Origin: DATMER01 sp963741305
Lineage (GTDB): Bacteria; Acidobacteriota; Thermoanaerobaculia; Multivoradales; UBA5704
Assembly: GCA_963741305.1 (NCBI GenBank)
Contig: CAVUHL010000003.1
Span: forward strand, 5,580,001-5,644,000
Length of the DNA stretch: 64,000 bases
Direction of reading: 5' to 3'
Shown here: piece after piece, positions 26,855 to 36,424 of the stretch
Numbering within the stretch: position 1 is the stretch's first letter
Layout of the letters: every line of letters begins with the position of its first letter
Notes under the pieces: generated by a model
What the model was told of the DNA's origin: nothing
Seen by the model: the letters and a program-made list of their open reading frames with translations, nothing else
Database searches by the model: none
Position numbers and translations under genes: made by a program

Positions 26855-28174
26855 ATGCCAGAGGACGTCTTTTCAGCCCAAGCTGACGAGCTCGACGAAA
26901 ATTGGAAGACCGACCGCCGCTGGAAAGGGATCCAGCGTCCCTACAAGGCGCGCGAGGTCTTGCGCCTGCGGGGCAGCATCCAAGTCGAGCACACGCTGGC
27001 GCGGATGGGGGCCGAGCGGCTCTGGGAGCTCCTCCATACCGAGGACTACGTTCCCGCCCTCGGAGCCCAGACCGGCAACCAGGCCGTCCAGATGGTGCAG
27101 GCCGGGCTGCAAGCGATCTACATGAGCGGCTGGCAGGTGGCTGGCGATGCCAACAACGCCGGCGAGACCTACCCGGACCAGAGCCTCTATCCCGCGGACA
27201 GCGTGCCCACGCTGGTCCGCCGCCTTAACAATGCGTTGCGCCGGGCGGACCAGATCCAGCACGCCGACGGCGGTGGCCAGGGGCAGGGCCCCTACTGGTT
27301 CGCTCCCATCGTGGCGGACGCCGAGGCCGGCTTCGGCGGCAACCTCAATGCCTTCGAGCTGATGAAGGGGATGATCGATGCGGGCGCCGCGGGCGTCCAT
27401 TTCGAAGACCAGCTCTCCTCGGCCAAAAAGTGTGGGCACATGGGCGGCAAAGTCCTGGTGCCCACTCTGGAGTTCGAGCAGAAGCTGATCGCGGCCCGCC
27501 TGGCTGCCGACGTGAGCGGTGTGCCGACGATCCTGATCGCCCGCACCGACGCCAACAGCGCCAAGCTCATCACCAGCGATGTGGACGAGCGCGACCGCGA
27601 GTTCCTGGTCAACGGCGAAAGGACCGTGGAGGGTTTCTACCGTCTCCGCGGCGGCATCGACTGCGCCATCGCCCGCGGCCTGGCCTACGCGCCCTACGCC
27701 GACATGATTTGGTGCGAGACCTCGCACCCGAACATCGAAGAAGCCAAGAGCTTCGCCGAGGCCATCCACGCAAAATACCCGGGCAAGCTGCTGGCCTACA
27801 ACTGCTCGCCGTCCTTCAACTGGAAGCAGAGCCTCGACGCCGACACCATCGGCCGCTTCCAGAAAGAGCTCGCGGCCATGGGCTACAAGTTCCAGTTTGT
27901 GACCCTGGCGGGCTTCCACGCCCTCAACCTGAGCATGTTCGAGCTGGCCCGCGCCTACCAGGAGACGGGCATGACCGCCTACTCCCGGCTCCAGGAGCGG
28001 GAATTCGAGAACGAGCGCCTGGCGGGCTACAAGGCCGTCAAGCACCAGCGCTTCGTGGGCACCGCGTACTTCGACCAGGTGGCCCAGGTCATCTCCTCGG
28101 GGCACGCCTCGACCATCGCGCTCGAAGGGTCCACCGAGGAGGAGCAGTTCGAGACCGCCGTCCGAGCGAGCTGA
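26855..28174 (+). CDS. aceA: Isocitrate lyase
   Basis: 439 residues from the ATG at 26855, preceded by GAGGGGGGAA. Signatures include WQVAGDANNAGETYPDQSLYP, the metal-binding IVADAEAGFGG, the catalytic loop KKCGH with Cys193, and YNCSPSFNWK. It cleaves isocitrate to succinate and glyoxylate, the first step of the glyoxylate shunt. Followed by a GC-rich hairpin and then malate synthase, so the complete shunt is encoded together. This allows growth on acetate or fatty acids, consistent with fadJ nearby. Confidence 0.96.
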   Translation: MPEDVFSAQADELDENWKTDRRWKGIQRPYKAREVLRLRGSIQVEHTLARMGAERLWELLHTEDYVPALGAQTGNQAVQMVQAGLQAIYMSGWQVAGDANNAGETYPDQSLYPADSVPTLVRRLNNALRRADQIQHADGGGQGQGPYWFAPIVADAEAGFGGNLNAFELMKGMIDAGAAGVHFEDQLSSAKKCGHMGGKVLVPTLEFEQKLIAARLAADVSGVPTILIARTDANSAKLITSDVDERDREFLVNGERTVEGFYRLRGGIDCAIARGLAYAPYADMIWCETSHPNIEEAKSFAEAIHAKYPGKLLAYNCSPSFNWKQSLDADTIGRFQKELAAMGYKFQFVTLAGFHALNLSMFELARAYQETGMTAYSRLQEREFENERLAGYKAVKHQRFVGTAYFDQVAQVISSGHASTIALEGSTEEEQFETAVRAS

Positions 28175-28183
28175 TGCTCCTCT

Positions 28184-28213
28184 CCCTCTCCCCCACGCAG
28201 GTGGGGGAGAGGG
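28184..28213. repeat. Perfect 13-bp stem hairpin between aceA and aceB
   Basis: CCCTCTCCCCCAC pairs with GTGGGGGAGAGGG around a GCAG loop, ten bases after the aceA stop. The sequence belongs to the same CTCTCCC-type dispersed family as 4418-4604. With no T-run, it is more likely an mRNA-stabilising or attenuating structure (allowing different aceA and aceB levels) than a full terminator. Confidence 0.75.
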
Positions 28214-28241
28214 CTGGGGAGAGGGGGGATGGGATCAAATT

Positions 28242-29807
<1,566 letters not shown>

Positions 29808-29826
29808 GAATGAATATACTGCCCCT

Positions 29827-30249
29827 ATGGACGAGCTCAATCTGGAGGCCGTGAGGAGGTACTTTGAGACGACGCCCGGGTTAGGGGCCTCCTCCGTCTA
29901 TCTGTTCGGCAGCCATGCTGAAGGCCGCGCCCACCAGGAGAGCGACGTAGATCTGGCAGTCCTCCTGGATTGGAAGCAGTACCCGACCTCCGGCGAGCGC
30001 TTCGATGCCCGGATCCTCCTCGGTTCCGAGATGATCTCCGTCCTCAATACTAATGACGTGGACCTCGTCATCCTGAACGACCTCCCTCCGCTTTTCGGCC
30101 GCCGGATCATCTATGAGGGGAAGAGAGTCTTCCTTGGAGACCCGGAGGAGGACCGCGCGTACACTCGGAACGTACAGCTCCAGGCCGCGGACCTCGCGCC
30201 CTGGCTGGAAAGGATGAGCCACATCAAGCTCGAGGCGCTCAAGCGTTGA
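29827..30249 (+). CDS. mntA: MntA-type minimal nucleotidyltransferase (antitoxin)
   Basis: 140 residues. The nucleotidyltransferase signature LFGSHAEGRAHQESDVDLAVL (GS-x9-DxD) lies near residue 27, with a third acidic residue in DVDLVILND near 80. In characterised MntA/HepT pairs this enzyme adds AMP to a tyrosine of the HEPN toxin and so silences it. The stop overlaps the start of the HEPN gene (TTGA). It follows aceB by 19 bases but is probably an independent module. Confidence 0.85.
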   Translation: MDELNLEAVRRYFETTPGLGASSVYLFGSHAEGRAHQESDVDLAVLLDWKQYPTSGERFDARILLGSEMISVLNTNDVDLVILNDLPPLFGRRIIYEGKRVFLGDPEEDRAYTRNVQLQAADLAPWLERMSHIKLEALKR

Positions 30250-30665
30250 GCCGGCTCGTCGAACGCCTGGCCGAGCTACGCCGGCACGTGGACCACCTGC
30301 ACGGACTCCGGCCTCGGGTGAAGGATGCGGAGACTCTGCGCCAGGATCTCTCCCTCCACAACGATGTCCTCTACTCTCTGCTGACCGTCTGCCAGCTCGT
30401 CATCGACATCTCCGGCGAGCTTGCGTCCCGTCATGGGCTGCGCTTCGAGAACTATACGGATGCGGTCCGATCGCTGACGGAGATCCCCGGGATTTCACCG
30501 GCCCTGGTCAAGCAACTCTTGCCTCTCCCGGGGTTCAGGAACGTGCTGATTCACGAGTACGTGAATCTGGATTTCAACCGAGTCATCATGGCCCTTGATC
30601 ATCTTCAACCAGTCGAGGACTTCGCGGAAGCGGCTCACCGCTTCGCCTCCAGCCCCGAGCAATGA
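30246..30665 (+). CDS. hepT: HepT-type HEPN ribonuclease toxin
   Basis: 139 residues from the TTG at 30246. An all-helical HEPN fold with the catalytic motif R-x4-H-x-Y as RNVLIHEY near residue 98; the tyrosine is the expected target of AMP addition by MntA. An N-terminal helix contains LHNDVLYSLLTVCQLVIDI, typical of the dimer interface. It is an RNA-cleaving toxin in known members. Gene order (antitoxin, then toxin) and the overlap match other MntA/HepT loci. Confidence 0.85.
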   Translation: MSRLVERLAELRRHVDHLHGLRPRVKDAETLRQDLSLHNDVLYSLLTVCQLVIDISGELASRHGLRFENYTDAVRSLTEIPGISPALVKQLLPLPGFRNVLIHEYVNLDFNRVIMALDHLQPVEDFAEAAHRFASSPEQ

Positions 30666-30741
30666 CGGTTCAAAGCCGTTGCAGGACAGCGGGGAGGCGC
30701 CTGACGGCACCTCCCGGATACTCAGTCGCCTGAACGGGGTA

Positions 30742-30975
30742 TCAGTTGCTGCAGTCTCCGGGGAGGAACCACTCGACCGGCTTCTTGTAGAGGTCGGCGA
30801 AGTGGCACAGCTCGACCGGGTCGATCCGCCGCTCGCCGCTCTCGACCTTCGACAGGAACGACTGGGGACGCCCAAAGACCTCCGCCACCTCTTCCTGGGT
30901 CAAGCCGGCCTCCTCGCGCGCCTTCCGGAGGCGATCCACAAGAGACTCGTACTCCTGCGTATGAAGCGTTGCCAC
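30742..30975 (-). CDS. Small XRE-family helix-turn-helix regulator
   Basis: 77 residues from the GTG at 30975, which has GGAGGAGG seven bases upstream; the frame extends to a TTG at 30996 without a ribosome site. The HTH is VDRLRKAREEAGLTQEEVAEVFGRPQSFLSKVESGERRIDPVELCHFADLY, split by the usual turn after 'LTQEEVAE'. A short C-terminal Trp/Cys tail follows. It converges on the HepT gene and may control the toxin pair or stand alone. Confidence 0.8.
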   Translation of the reverse strand: MATLHTQEYESLVDRLRKAREEAGLTQEEVAEVFGRPQSFLSKVESGERRIDPVELCHFADLYKKPVEWFLPGDCSN

Positions 30976-31042
30976 GACCCTCCTCCTCTCTCGCAAGCCC
31001 AGAAACTGCGATCGAAAGAGGATGCAGGGATGATGCCCGCCT

Positions 31043-31465
31043 CTACCAGCTCATCTGGTAGAGCATCAGGTACACGAGCACCCCCGTGACCGAGACGTAG
31101 AGCCAGATCGGGAGCGTCCAGCGGGCGATGCCGGTGTGCTTCGCCCACCGCTTGCGCCAGGCGTGAATCACGGTGACCGCGGCAAGGAAAGGGACCGCCG
31201 CGGCCAGGATCGTGTGGGTGAGCAGCACCGAGAAGTAGAGCGTGCGCGCCGGGCCGGTCCCTTGGAAACGCACCGATCCCACCTGGTAGTGGTAGTACAG
31301 GTAGGAGGTCAGGAACAGCACCGAGCAGACCAGGGCGGCGATCATCACGTTGCGGTGGGCGGTCTTCCGGCCCTGACGGATCAAGGCATAACCCACCAGC
31401 AGCAGCACCGCGGCAAGCGAATTCAGGACCGCGTTGAGAGCGGGAAGGTCGCGGACGTCGAGCAT
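31043..31465 (-). CDS. DUF420 family membrane protein (oxidase assembly)
   Basis: 140 residues with four hydrophobic helices. Typical features are LNAVLNSLAAVLLLVGY at the start, HRNVMIAALVCSVLFLTSYL, the conserved YHYQVGSVRFQG and ILAAAVPFLAAVTVIHAWRKR, which hold histidines near the membrane face. Members (CtaM-like) sit beside caa3-type oxidase genes and are needed for oxidase maturation. It is the last gene of the oxidase cluster, separated from coxB by palindromic repeat copy C. Confidence 0.8.
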   Translation of the reverse strand: MLDVRDLPALNAVLNSLAAVLLLVGYALIRQGRKTAHRNVMIAALVCSVLFLTSYLYYHYQVGSVRFQGTGPARTLYFSVLLTHTILAAAVPFLAAVTVIHAWRKRWAKHTGIARWTLPIWLYVSVTGVLVYLMLYQMSW

Positions 31466-31478
31466 GGGAGGATTCCGT

Positions 31479-31537
31479 TGTAGGGGCACCTCTTGTGGGT
31501 GCCCCTCCGGAGGGCGCCCACAAGAGGCGCCCCTACA
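31479..31537. repeat. 59-bp palindromic intergenic repeat, copy C
   Basis: Same family as copies A and B, in the A orientation. The left hairpin (GGCACC/GGTGCC, TCTTGTG loop) is unchanged. The right hairpin stem is GGGCGCC/GGCGCCC instead of GGGCGGC/GCCGCCC, so both sides of the stem changed together, with the CACAAGA loop kept. It lies between the coxB stop and the DUF420 start inside an operon. Confidence 0.9.
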
Positions 31538-31539
31538 TT

Positions 31540-32475
31540 CTAGTGTGCCGGTGGCGCCGGCGGGGTACTGTCCTGGTCGCCCGGCTGGGGTCCGCCACCG
31601 CCGGCCGGGTTCTCGCCCGGCACGGCCGCGCCCGTCGGGGTCACGGGCTCGCCCGTGGGTGCCGGAGGCGTCGGCAGAGCCGCTACCTTCGGAGCGTTCT
31701 CCGACAGCCACTGCTCGTAGCCGGCCGCGTCGTGAATCTGGTAGAAGCCGCGCATGCGGTAGTGCGTGAGGCCGCAGAGCTGGGCGCAGGCGATCTCCCA
31801 GCAGGTCTTGGTGACAGCGCAACCCGGGAGCGAATTCTCCACCGGCGTCACCTTGGTCGGCTCGAACCAGACCGGGATCTTCTGGCCCGGGATCGCGTCC
31901 TGCTTCACCCTCATCTGGGGCAGGTAGAGGCTGTGGATCACGTCCTTGCTGCTCAGCTCGATGTAGACCTGCCGGTTGACCGGCAGGTGGAGCTGGTTGA
32001 TCGTGACCACGTCGTCCTTGCCGGCGGGGTCCTTCGGGTCCAGCCCGAGCGGGTTCATGCCGGCCGTGATCAGCTTCGAATCGGTGCGGCCGAAAACCCC
32101 GTCCGCGCCCGGGTAGTGGACGTTCCAGGCGAACTGCTCCGAGACCACCCGGACCTTGACCGCGTCCGGCACATCCGTCGGGTTGTCGACCCGCGTGGCC
32201 CAGATCGGCACCGCGAAGCCGACCAGGAGGAGCACCTCGACCAGCACCACCGCTGCCTCGCCGTAGGTCGAGAAGTGGCCCTTGGCACCCTCGTAGCTCG
32301 CCACGGGGTTCCGGCCCCTGCGGAAACGGAACAGGGTGTAGGCGAAGAAGATGCCCCAGCCGATGAACAGCACGGCCATGAACCAGTGCACGATCGCCGT
32401 CAGGTTGTCGAGCTGCAGCGCATGGGACGACGCGCCCTCCGGAAGACCGAGAGGGAGACCATAGTGCGTTTCCAT
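31540..32475 (-). CDS. coxB: Cytochrome c oxidase subunit II (CuA)
   Basis: 311 residues from the ATG at 32475. Two membrane helices (about 27-47 and 70-95) anchor a periplasmic cupredoxin domain; VSEQFAWNVHYPG starts that domain, and the CuA ligands are in CAQLCGLTHYRM from Cys230. The histidine in SKDVIHSLYLPQM is the remaining ligand. It receives electrons and passes them to subunit I. There is no C-terminal heme c domain (no CxxCH); instead a Pro/Gly-rich tail of about 50 residues. The start overlaps the stop of the upstream small gene by one base. Confidence 0.93.
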   Translation of the reverse strand: METHYGLPLGLPEGASSHALQLDNLTAIVHWFMAVLFIGWGIFFAYTLFRFRRGRNPVASYEGAKGHFSTYGEAAVVLVEVLLLVGFAVPIWATRVDNPTDVPDAVKVRVVSEQFAWNVHYPGADGVFGRTDSKLITAGMNPLGLDPKDPAGKDDVVTINQLHLPVNRQVYIELSSKDVIHSLYLPQMRVKQDAIPGQKIPVWFEPTKVTPVENSLPGCAVTKTCWEIACAQLCGLTHYRMRGFYQIHDAAGYEQWLSENAPKVAALPTPPAPTGEPVTPTGAAVPGENPAGGGGPQPGDQDSTPPAPPAH

Positions 32476-32747
32476 CACTCTTTCTCTCCACGTATGAGAC
32501 GCAGTTGCGGCTTCGGCCGCTCCTTCTCCGCCAGCCGCTTCGAGCGCTTCCTGAAGTCCAGGGCTACCTTCCCGATGCCGACGTACACGAGGCCCACGAC
32601 ACCGATGAGCAGGAAGATGGCGTTGTTCATCCCCTTGGTCATGGGCGAGTCCGGCGCGCCGAAACAGGTGGCACAAGCGGATGCGATCTGCGGCAGGGCC
32701 AGTGCGCAGACTGCCAAAAATCCTGTGATCGTCCTTGAACCTCTCAT
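32475..32747 (-). CDS. Small exported membrane protein in oxidase operon, 90 aa
   Basis: A signal-like N-terminus (residues 5-25, TITGFLAVCALALPQIASA) is followed by CATCFG and one membrane helix (AIFLLIGVVGLVYVGIG), then a basic tail. Proteins of this shape are often found next to coxB in caa3 clusters, possibly as assembly factors. The CxxC could bind copper. Function not established. Confidence 0.65.
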   Translation of the reverse strand: MRGSRTITGFLAVCALALPQIASACATCFGAPDSPMTKGMNNAIFLLIGVVGLVYVGIGKVALDFRKRSKRLAEKERPKPQLRLIRGEKE

Positions 32748-32759
32748 GACGACCTCCTA

Positions 32760-32975
32760 CTAGTCTTCCGGGTCCAGGTCGCGAAGCTTCTTCCGCACCT
32801 TGAGGCCGTAGAGGGCAAGCAAGATGCCCACCACGAAGAAGATCCCGCCGAGGGCGAGGTCCGCCTCCGCGCCCGTTGCCCGCCAGCTCCGGAAGCCCCA
32901 CGCACCCACCGCGGCCGACAGCAGCAGCGAGGCCGCGATGAAGAACAGGTGGAACGACCGGATCGACAGGCTCAT
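32760..32975 (-). CDS. Small two-helix membrane protein in oxidase operon, 71 aa
   Basis: Two hydrophobic segments (about residues 7-25 and 39-58) with a basic C-terminus (KVRKKLRDLDPED). It starts at 32975, overlapping the subunit IV stop by four bases (ATGA), so it belongs to the oxidase operon. No family recognised; its size and place fit an accessory subunit or assembly peptide. Confidence 0.6.
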   Translation of the reverse strand: MSLSIRSFHLFFIAASLLLSAAVGAWGFRSWRATGAEADLALGGIFFVVGILLALYGLKVRKKLRDLDPED

Positions 32976-33277
32976 AGCTTCCGCTGGTCCCACTCGCTCA
33001 GAGTCGGGTAGAACAGCAGCACAAAGAAGAAGAGCACCGTCAGGGCCAGCACCCAGTAGATCATCTTGCGCTCGTCGAAAAGGTGCATGAACACCCCGGC
33101 CACGAGCGTTCCCTTGAACAGGGCGATCACCAGGGCGACCGCGATCGCCAGCCCCACGGGCATGTGCAGGTAAGCCACGGCCACGGTCACGACCGTCAGG
33201 ATCATCAGGCCCACGAAGACCTTGATGTACGCCCGGGCCTGCTTCTTGATCGAGTCGACGTCGTCGTGCGAGCTCAT
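32972..33277 (-). CDS. coxD: Cytochrome c oxidase subunit IV (caa3 type)
   Basis: 101 residues with three membrane helices. The family motif is visible in YIKVFVGLMILTVVTVAVAYL, then ALVIALFKGTLVAGVFMHLFDERKMIYW. It is a small structural subunit of heme-copper oxidases. It lies between coxC (21 bases upstream) and the small two-helix gene (overlap). Confidence 0.88.
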   Translation of the reverse strand: MSSHDDVDSIKKQARAYIKVFVGLMILTVVTVAVAYLHMPVGLAIAVALVIALFKGTLVAGVFMHLFDERKMIYWVLALTVLFFFVLLFYPTLSEWDQRKL

Positions 33278-33298
33278 CGTGTTCGTCTCCTCCTGAGC

Positions 33299-33889
33299 CT
33301 ACAGCAGGTAGAGGGTCGGGAACAGGAAGATCCAGACCAGGTCCACGAAGTGCCAGTACAGGCCGGCAACCTCGATACGGTTGGTGAACCGTTCCGGCTC
33401 GGTCTTCCACATCTTCGCGCCCGGCCCCCAGAGATAGCCGTTGACGATGATCCCACCGATCACGTGCAGCCCGTGCAGGCCGCTCAGGGTGAAGTAGATC
33501 GCCAGGAACGTGCTCGTGCTGGGGAACCGGCCGTGGTGAAACTCGGCCGAATACTCGAACCCCTTGATGACCAGGAACGCGAAGGCCAGCAGCAGCGTCA
33601 GGCCCATGTACAGGCGGTACTTCTTGAAATCCTTCAGCTTGAGCGATGCCCACGACATCACCATGGTCACCGAGGAGCTGATCAGGACGACCGTGTTGGT
33701 GGTCGCCAGCCAGACGTTCAGCACCTCGCGCCCCATCGGCCAGACCGGGGCGCCCGTGCGCAGCAGGATGTAGGACGAGAACAGCGCGCCGAAGAACATC
33801 ACCTCGGAGGCGAGGAACAGCCAGATGCCCAGCTTGGCGTTGTAGACCCCGGTATCGGGGCGGGGCTCTACGTTGTAGGGAATCTCCAT
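33299..33889 (-). CDS. coxC: Cytochrome c oxidase subunit III
   Basis: 196 residues with five membrane helices. Conserved blocks are KLGIWLFLASEVMFFGALFSSY (with the Glu of the helix), GMGLTLLLAFAFL-like helix, and the C-terminal HGLHVIGGIIV and AGLYWHFVDLVWIFLFPTLYL. It stabilises subunit I and may assist proton uptake. The five-helix form is typical of caa3/bacterial type. It is 12 bases from coxA. Confidence 0.92.
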   Translation of the reverse strand: MEIPYNVEPRPDTGVYNAKLGIWLFLASEVMFFGALFSSYILLRTGAPVWPMGREVLNVWLATTNTVVLISSSVTMVMSWASLKLKDFKKYRLYMGLTLLLAFAFLVIKGFEYSAEFHHGRFPSTSTFLAIYFTLSGLHGLHVIGGIIVNGYLWGPGAKMWKTEPERFTNRIEVAGLYWHFVDLVWIFLFPTLYLL

Positions 33890-33901
33890 CGTCCTCTCCT
33901 C

Positions 33902-35665
33902 CTAGCCCTCGTTCTGCGGCGTGAAGTCCCTGGGCGCGCCGGGGAGGCTGTAGTCATAGGGCCCGCGGACAACCGTCGGAACCGTGGCGAAGTTGCCGTG
34001 CGCGAGCGGCGGCGAAGTGGTAGCCGACCACTCGAGCGTCGTGGCGTCCCAGTAGTTGTCGCCCACCCTCTTCCCCTTGGCCATGCTCCAGAAGAGGTTG
34101 AAGATGAACGGGATCTGGGCGATCGCCAGGCCCCAGGCCGAGTACGACATGAACTTGTTCCACTCCAGCACACCCTGCGCGTGTGCGTACGACTCGCCGC
34201 CGTCATAGAGGCGGCGCGACACGCCGGCCATGCCCTGGATGAACATCGGCATGAAGATGCCGTTGATGAAGAGGAACGAGAACCAGAAGTGGATCTTGCC
34301 CAGCGCGTCGCTCATCTTCTTGCCGGTGAGCTTGGGGAACCAGTAATAGATGCCGGCAAACATGGCGAAGATCGTGCCCGGGGCCACCACGTAATGGAAG
34401 TGCCCGATCACGTAGTAGGTGTCGTGCAGGTGGATGTCCGTGGGCGCCAGGCCGAGCGGCAGGCCGGTGAGGCCGCCGATGGCGAACATCGGCAGGAACG
34501 CCAGCGCGAACAGCATCGGCACCGTGAAGCGGATCGAGCCGCCCCAGAGCGAGATGATCAGCGCCGTCAGCACGATCACCGACGGGATCGAGATGATCAT
34601 CGTCGTGGTCTGGAAGAAGGTGCTCATCACCGTGCCCATGCCGGTCATGAACATGTGGTGCGCCCACACGATGAACGACATGAAGCCGAGGAAGACCACC
34701 GAGTAGACCAGCGACTTGTAGCCCCACAGCGGCTTGCGCGTGTTGTTCGCGATCACCTCGGCGATGATGCCGAAGGCCGGCAGGATCAGGACGTAGACCT
34801 CCGGGTGGGCGAGGAACCAGAACAGGTGCTGCCAGAGCAGCGGACTGCCTCCGCCGGAGACCGCCAGCTGCTGGCCCGAGACCACCAGGCCGCTGGGCAG
34901 GAAGAAGCTCGTGCCGGCGAGCCGGTCCATGCCCTGGAGCACCGCCGCGGCCTGGAGGGCCGGGAAGGCGAGCAGCAGCAGGAACGAGGTCACGAACTGG
35001 GCCCAGACGAAGAACGGCAGGCGCATCCAGGTCAGGCCCGGAGCGCGGAGCTGCACGATCGTGACGATGAAGTTCGTCGAGCCGAGCAGCGACGACAGGA
35101 TGAGGAAGAGCATGCCGAACAGCCAGACCGTCTGCCCCACCGGCGCGATGTCCGAGAGCGGCGGATAGGAGGTCCAGCCCGACTGCGCTGCGCCGCCCGG
35201 CATGAAGAAGCTGGCGATCATGATCACGCCGCCGACGAAGTACAGCCAGTAGCTGGCCATGTTCAGCTTGGGGAAGGCCATGTCGGGCGCCCCGATCTGG
35301 AGCGGCACCAGGTAGTTGCCGAACGCGCCGACGGCGAGCGGCACGATCCCCAGGAACACCATGATGGTGCCGTGCATGGCCCCGAGCTGGTTGTAGAACT
35401 CGGGGAGCATGATGCCGCCGGGCGCATTGAGCTGCCCGAAGATCGCGCCGACGATCGGGATCGGCTTGCCCGGGAAGGCGAGCTGCCAGCGCATCAGCAT
35501 CATCAGGGTGAAGCCGAACAGGAGGAACAGGAGCGCGGTGAAACCGTACTGGATGCCAATGACCTTGTGGTCCTGGGAGAATACGTACTTCCCCCAGAAG
35601 CCCAGCTCGTGGTGAGCATCGGCATGGCCGTGTGTATGAGCTGCGTGATCGTCGACTAGTGCCAT
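33902..35665 (-). CDS. coxA: Cytochrome c oxidase subunit I (heme-copper catalytic subunit)
   Basis: 587 residues with at least 12 membrane helices. Visible catalytic features: HGTIMVFLGI near 98 (low-spin heme ligand region), the CuB/crosslink block FWFLAHPEVYVLILPAFGI near 260, the pair of histidines in WAHHMFMTG near 335, and HLHDTYYVIGHFHYVVAPG near 410 with heme ligands. The helix VI sequence has HPEVYVL with the tyrosine, indicating an A-type oxidase that reduces oxygen to water and pumps protons. The upstream 138 bp up to the SCO gene presumably hold its promoter region, but I see no clear site. Confidence 0.95.
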   Translation of the reverse strand: MALVDDHAAHTHGHADAHHELGFWGKYVFSQDHKVIGIQYGFTALLFLLFGFTLMMLMRWQLAFPGKPIPIVGAIFGQLNAPGGIMLPEFYNQLGAMHGTIMVFLGIVPLAVGAFGNYLVPLQIGAPDMAFPKLNMASYWLYFVGGVIMIASFFMPGGAAQSGWTSYPPLSDIAPVGQTVWLFGMLFLILSSLLGSTNFIVTIVQLRAPGLTWMRLPFFVWAQFVTSFLLLLAFPALQAAAVLQGMDRLAGTSFFLPSGLVVSGQQLAVSGGGSPLLWQHLFWFLAHPEVYVLILPAFGIIAEVIANNTRKPLWGYKSLVYSVVFLGFMSFIVWAHHMFMTGMGTVMSTFFQTTTMIISIPSVIVLTALIISLWGGSIRFTVPMLFALAFLPMFAIGGLTGLPLGLAPTDIHLHDTYYVIGHFHYVVAPGTIFAMFAGIYYWFPKLTGKKMSDALGKIHFWFSFLFINGIFMPMFIQGMAGVSRRLYDGGESYAHAQGVLEWNKFMSYSAWGLAIAQIPFIFNLFWSMAKGKRVGDNYWDATTLEWSATTSPPLAHGNFATVPTVVRGPYDYSLPGAPRDFTPQNEG

Positions 35666-35803
35666 CGTCTACTGTCCTCCGACCTCACGATCGCGACCGG
35701 CGAGCTTCGGCCAGGCGCAGCACGCGCTTGACCCTGCTCGTCCGACTTTTTCTGCATCCAAAAACATCATGCGGAAGCGGTTGCCCGTGAAAGACGCCAG
35801 AGT

Positions 35804-36424
35804 CTACGACAGGGGAGTTGCCAGCCGCAACAGGTCTTTCCGCAGCTTCTCCGTCGAGGCCTCGTCGAACGCCTCGTAATACCCCCGGATCTGCCCTTCG
35901 CCGTCTACCAGCACGAAGCGCGTGCTATGGAGGATCGGCTCGGGACCGGCCATTCCCGGGGGCGGGTCCATGTCGAGCCCCAGCTTGAAGCCCTCGATGG
36001 ACAGGCGGCGGACGTCCTCCCTCTCCCCCGTGAGGAAGAGCCAGCGCTCCGGAGCCTGGAACTTCCTGGCGTAGCGCTCGAGCACCTCCGGCGTGTCGTA
36101 CGAGGGGTCCACGCTGATGGAGACCAGGAGCACGTCCACGTCCCGGGGCAGGCTGCGCTCCAGGCGGGCCATGCGCGCCGACATCATGGGGCAGGAGGCC
36201 GGACAGCGGGTGAAGACGAAGTCCGCCACCCAGGGCGCGCCCGCGAGGTCCTCCAGGCGGATCGTCCGGCCGTCCCGGTTGACCAGGGAGAACGCCGGGA
36301 GCTTTCCGTAGACGGGAAGCGGCTCCGGCTGGCGCATCCACTGAATCAGGGCCGCGACGGCTACCGCCAACAGCGCAGCCACCAGAAACGCCCAGAGTAG
36401 CCCCCGCCTGAGAGGCATCTTCAT
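35804..36424 (-). CDS. SCO1/SenC-type copper chaperone
   Basis: 206 residues. One N-terminal anchor helix (about 8-28), then a thioredoxin-like domain with the copper motif CPASCP near residue 78 (CxxxC) and the distal histidine in PILHSTRFVLVD near 168. It delivers copper to the CuA site of subunit II. The gene is four bases overlapped with the ABC permease upstream. Its position directly before coxA supports the role. Confidence 0.92.
   Translation of the reverse strand: MKMPLRRGLLWAFLVAALLAVAVAALIQWMRQPEPLPVYGKLPAFSLVNRDGRTIRLEDLAGAPWVADFVFTRCPASCPMMSARMARLERSLPRDVDVLLVSISVDPSYDTPEVLERYARKFQAPERWLFLTGEREDVRRLSIEGFKLGLDMDPPPGMAGPEPILHSTRFVLVDGEGQIRGYYEAFDEASTEKLRKDLLRLATPLS

Noticed and set aside
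33083..35659. An 858-codon plus-strand frame
   Set aside because: Complement of coxA and coxC; composition is dominated by H, R, D, E and V as expected of antisense membrane-protein DNA.
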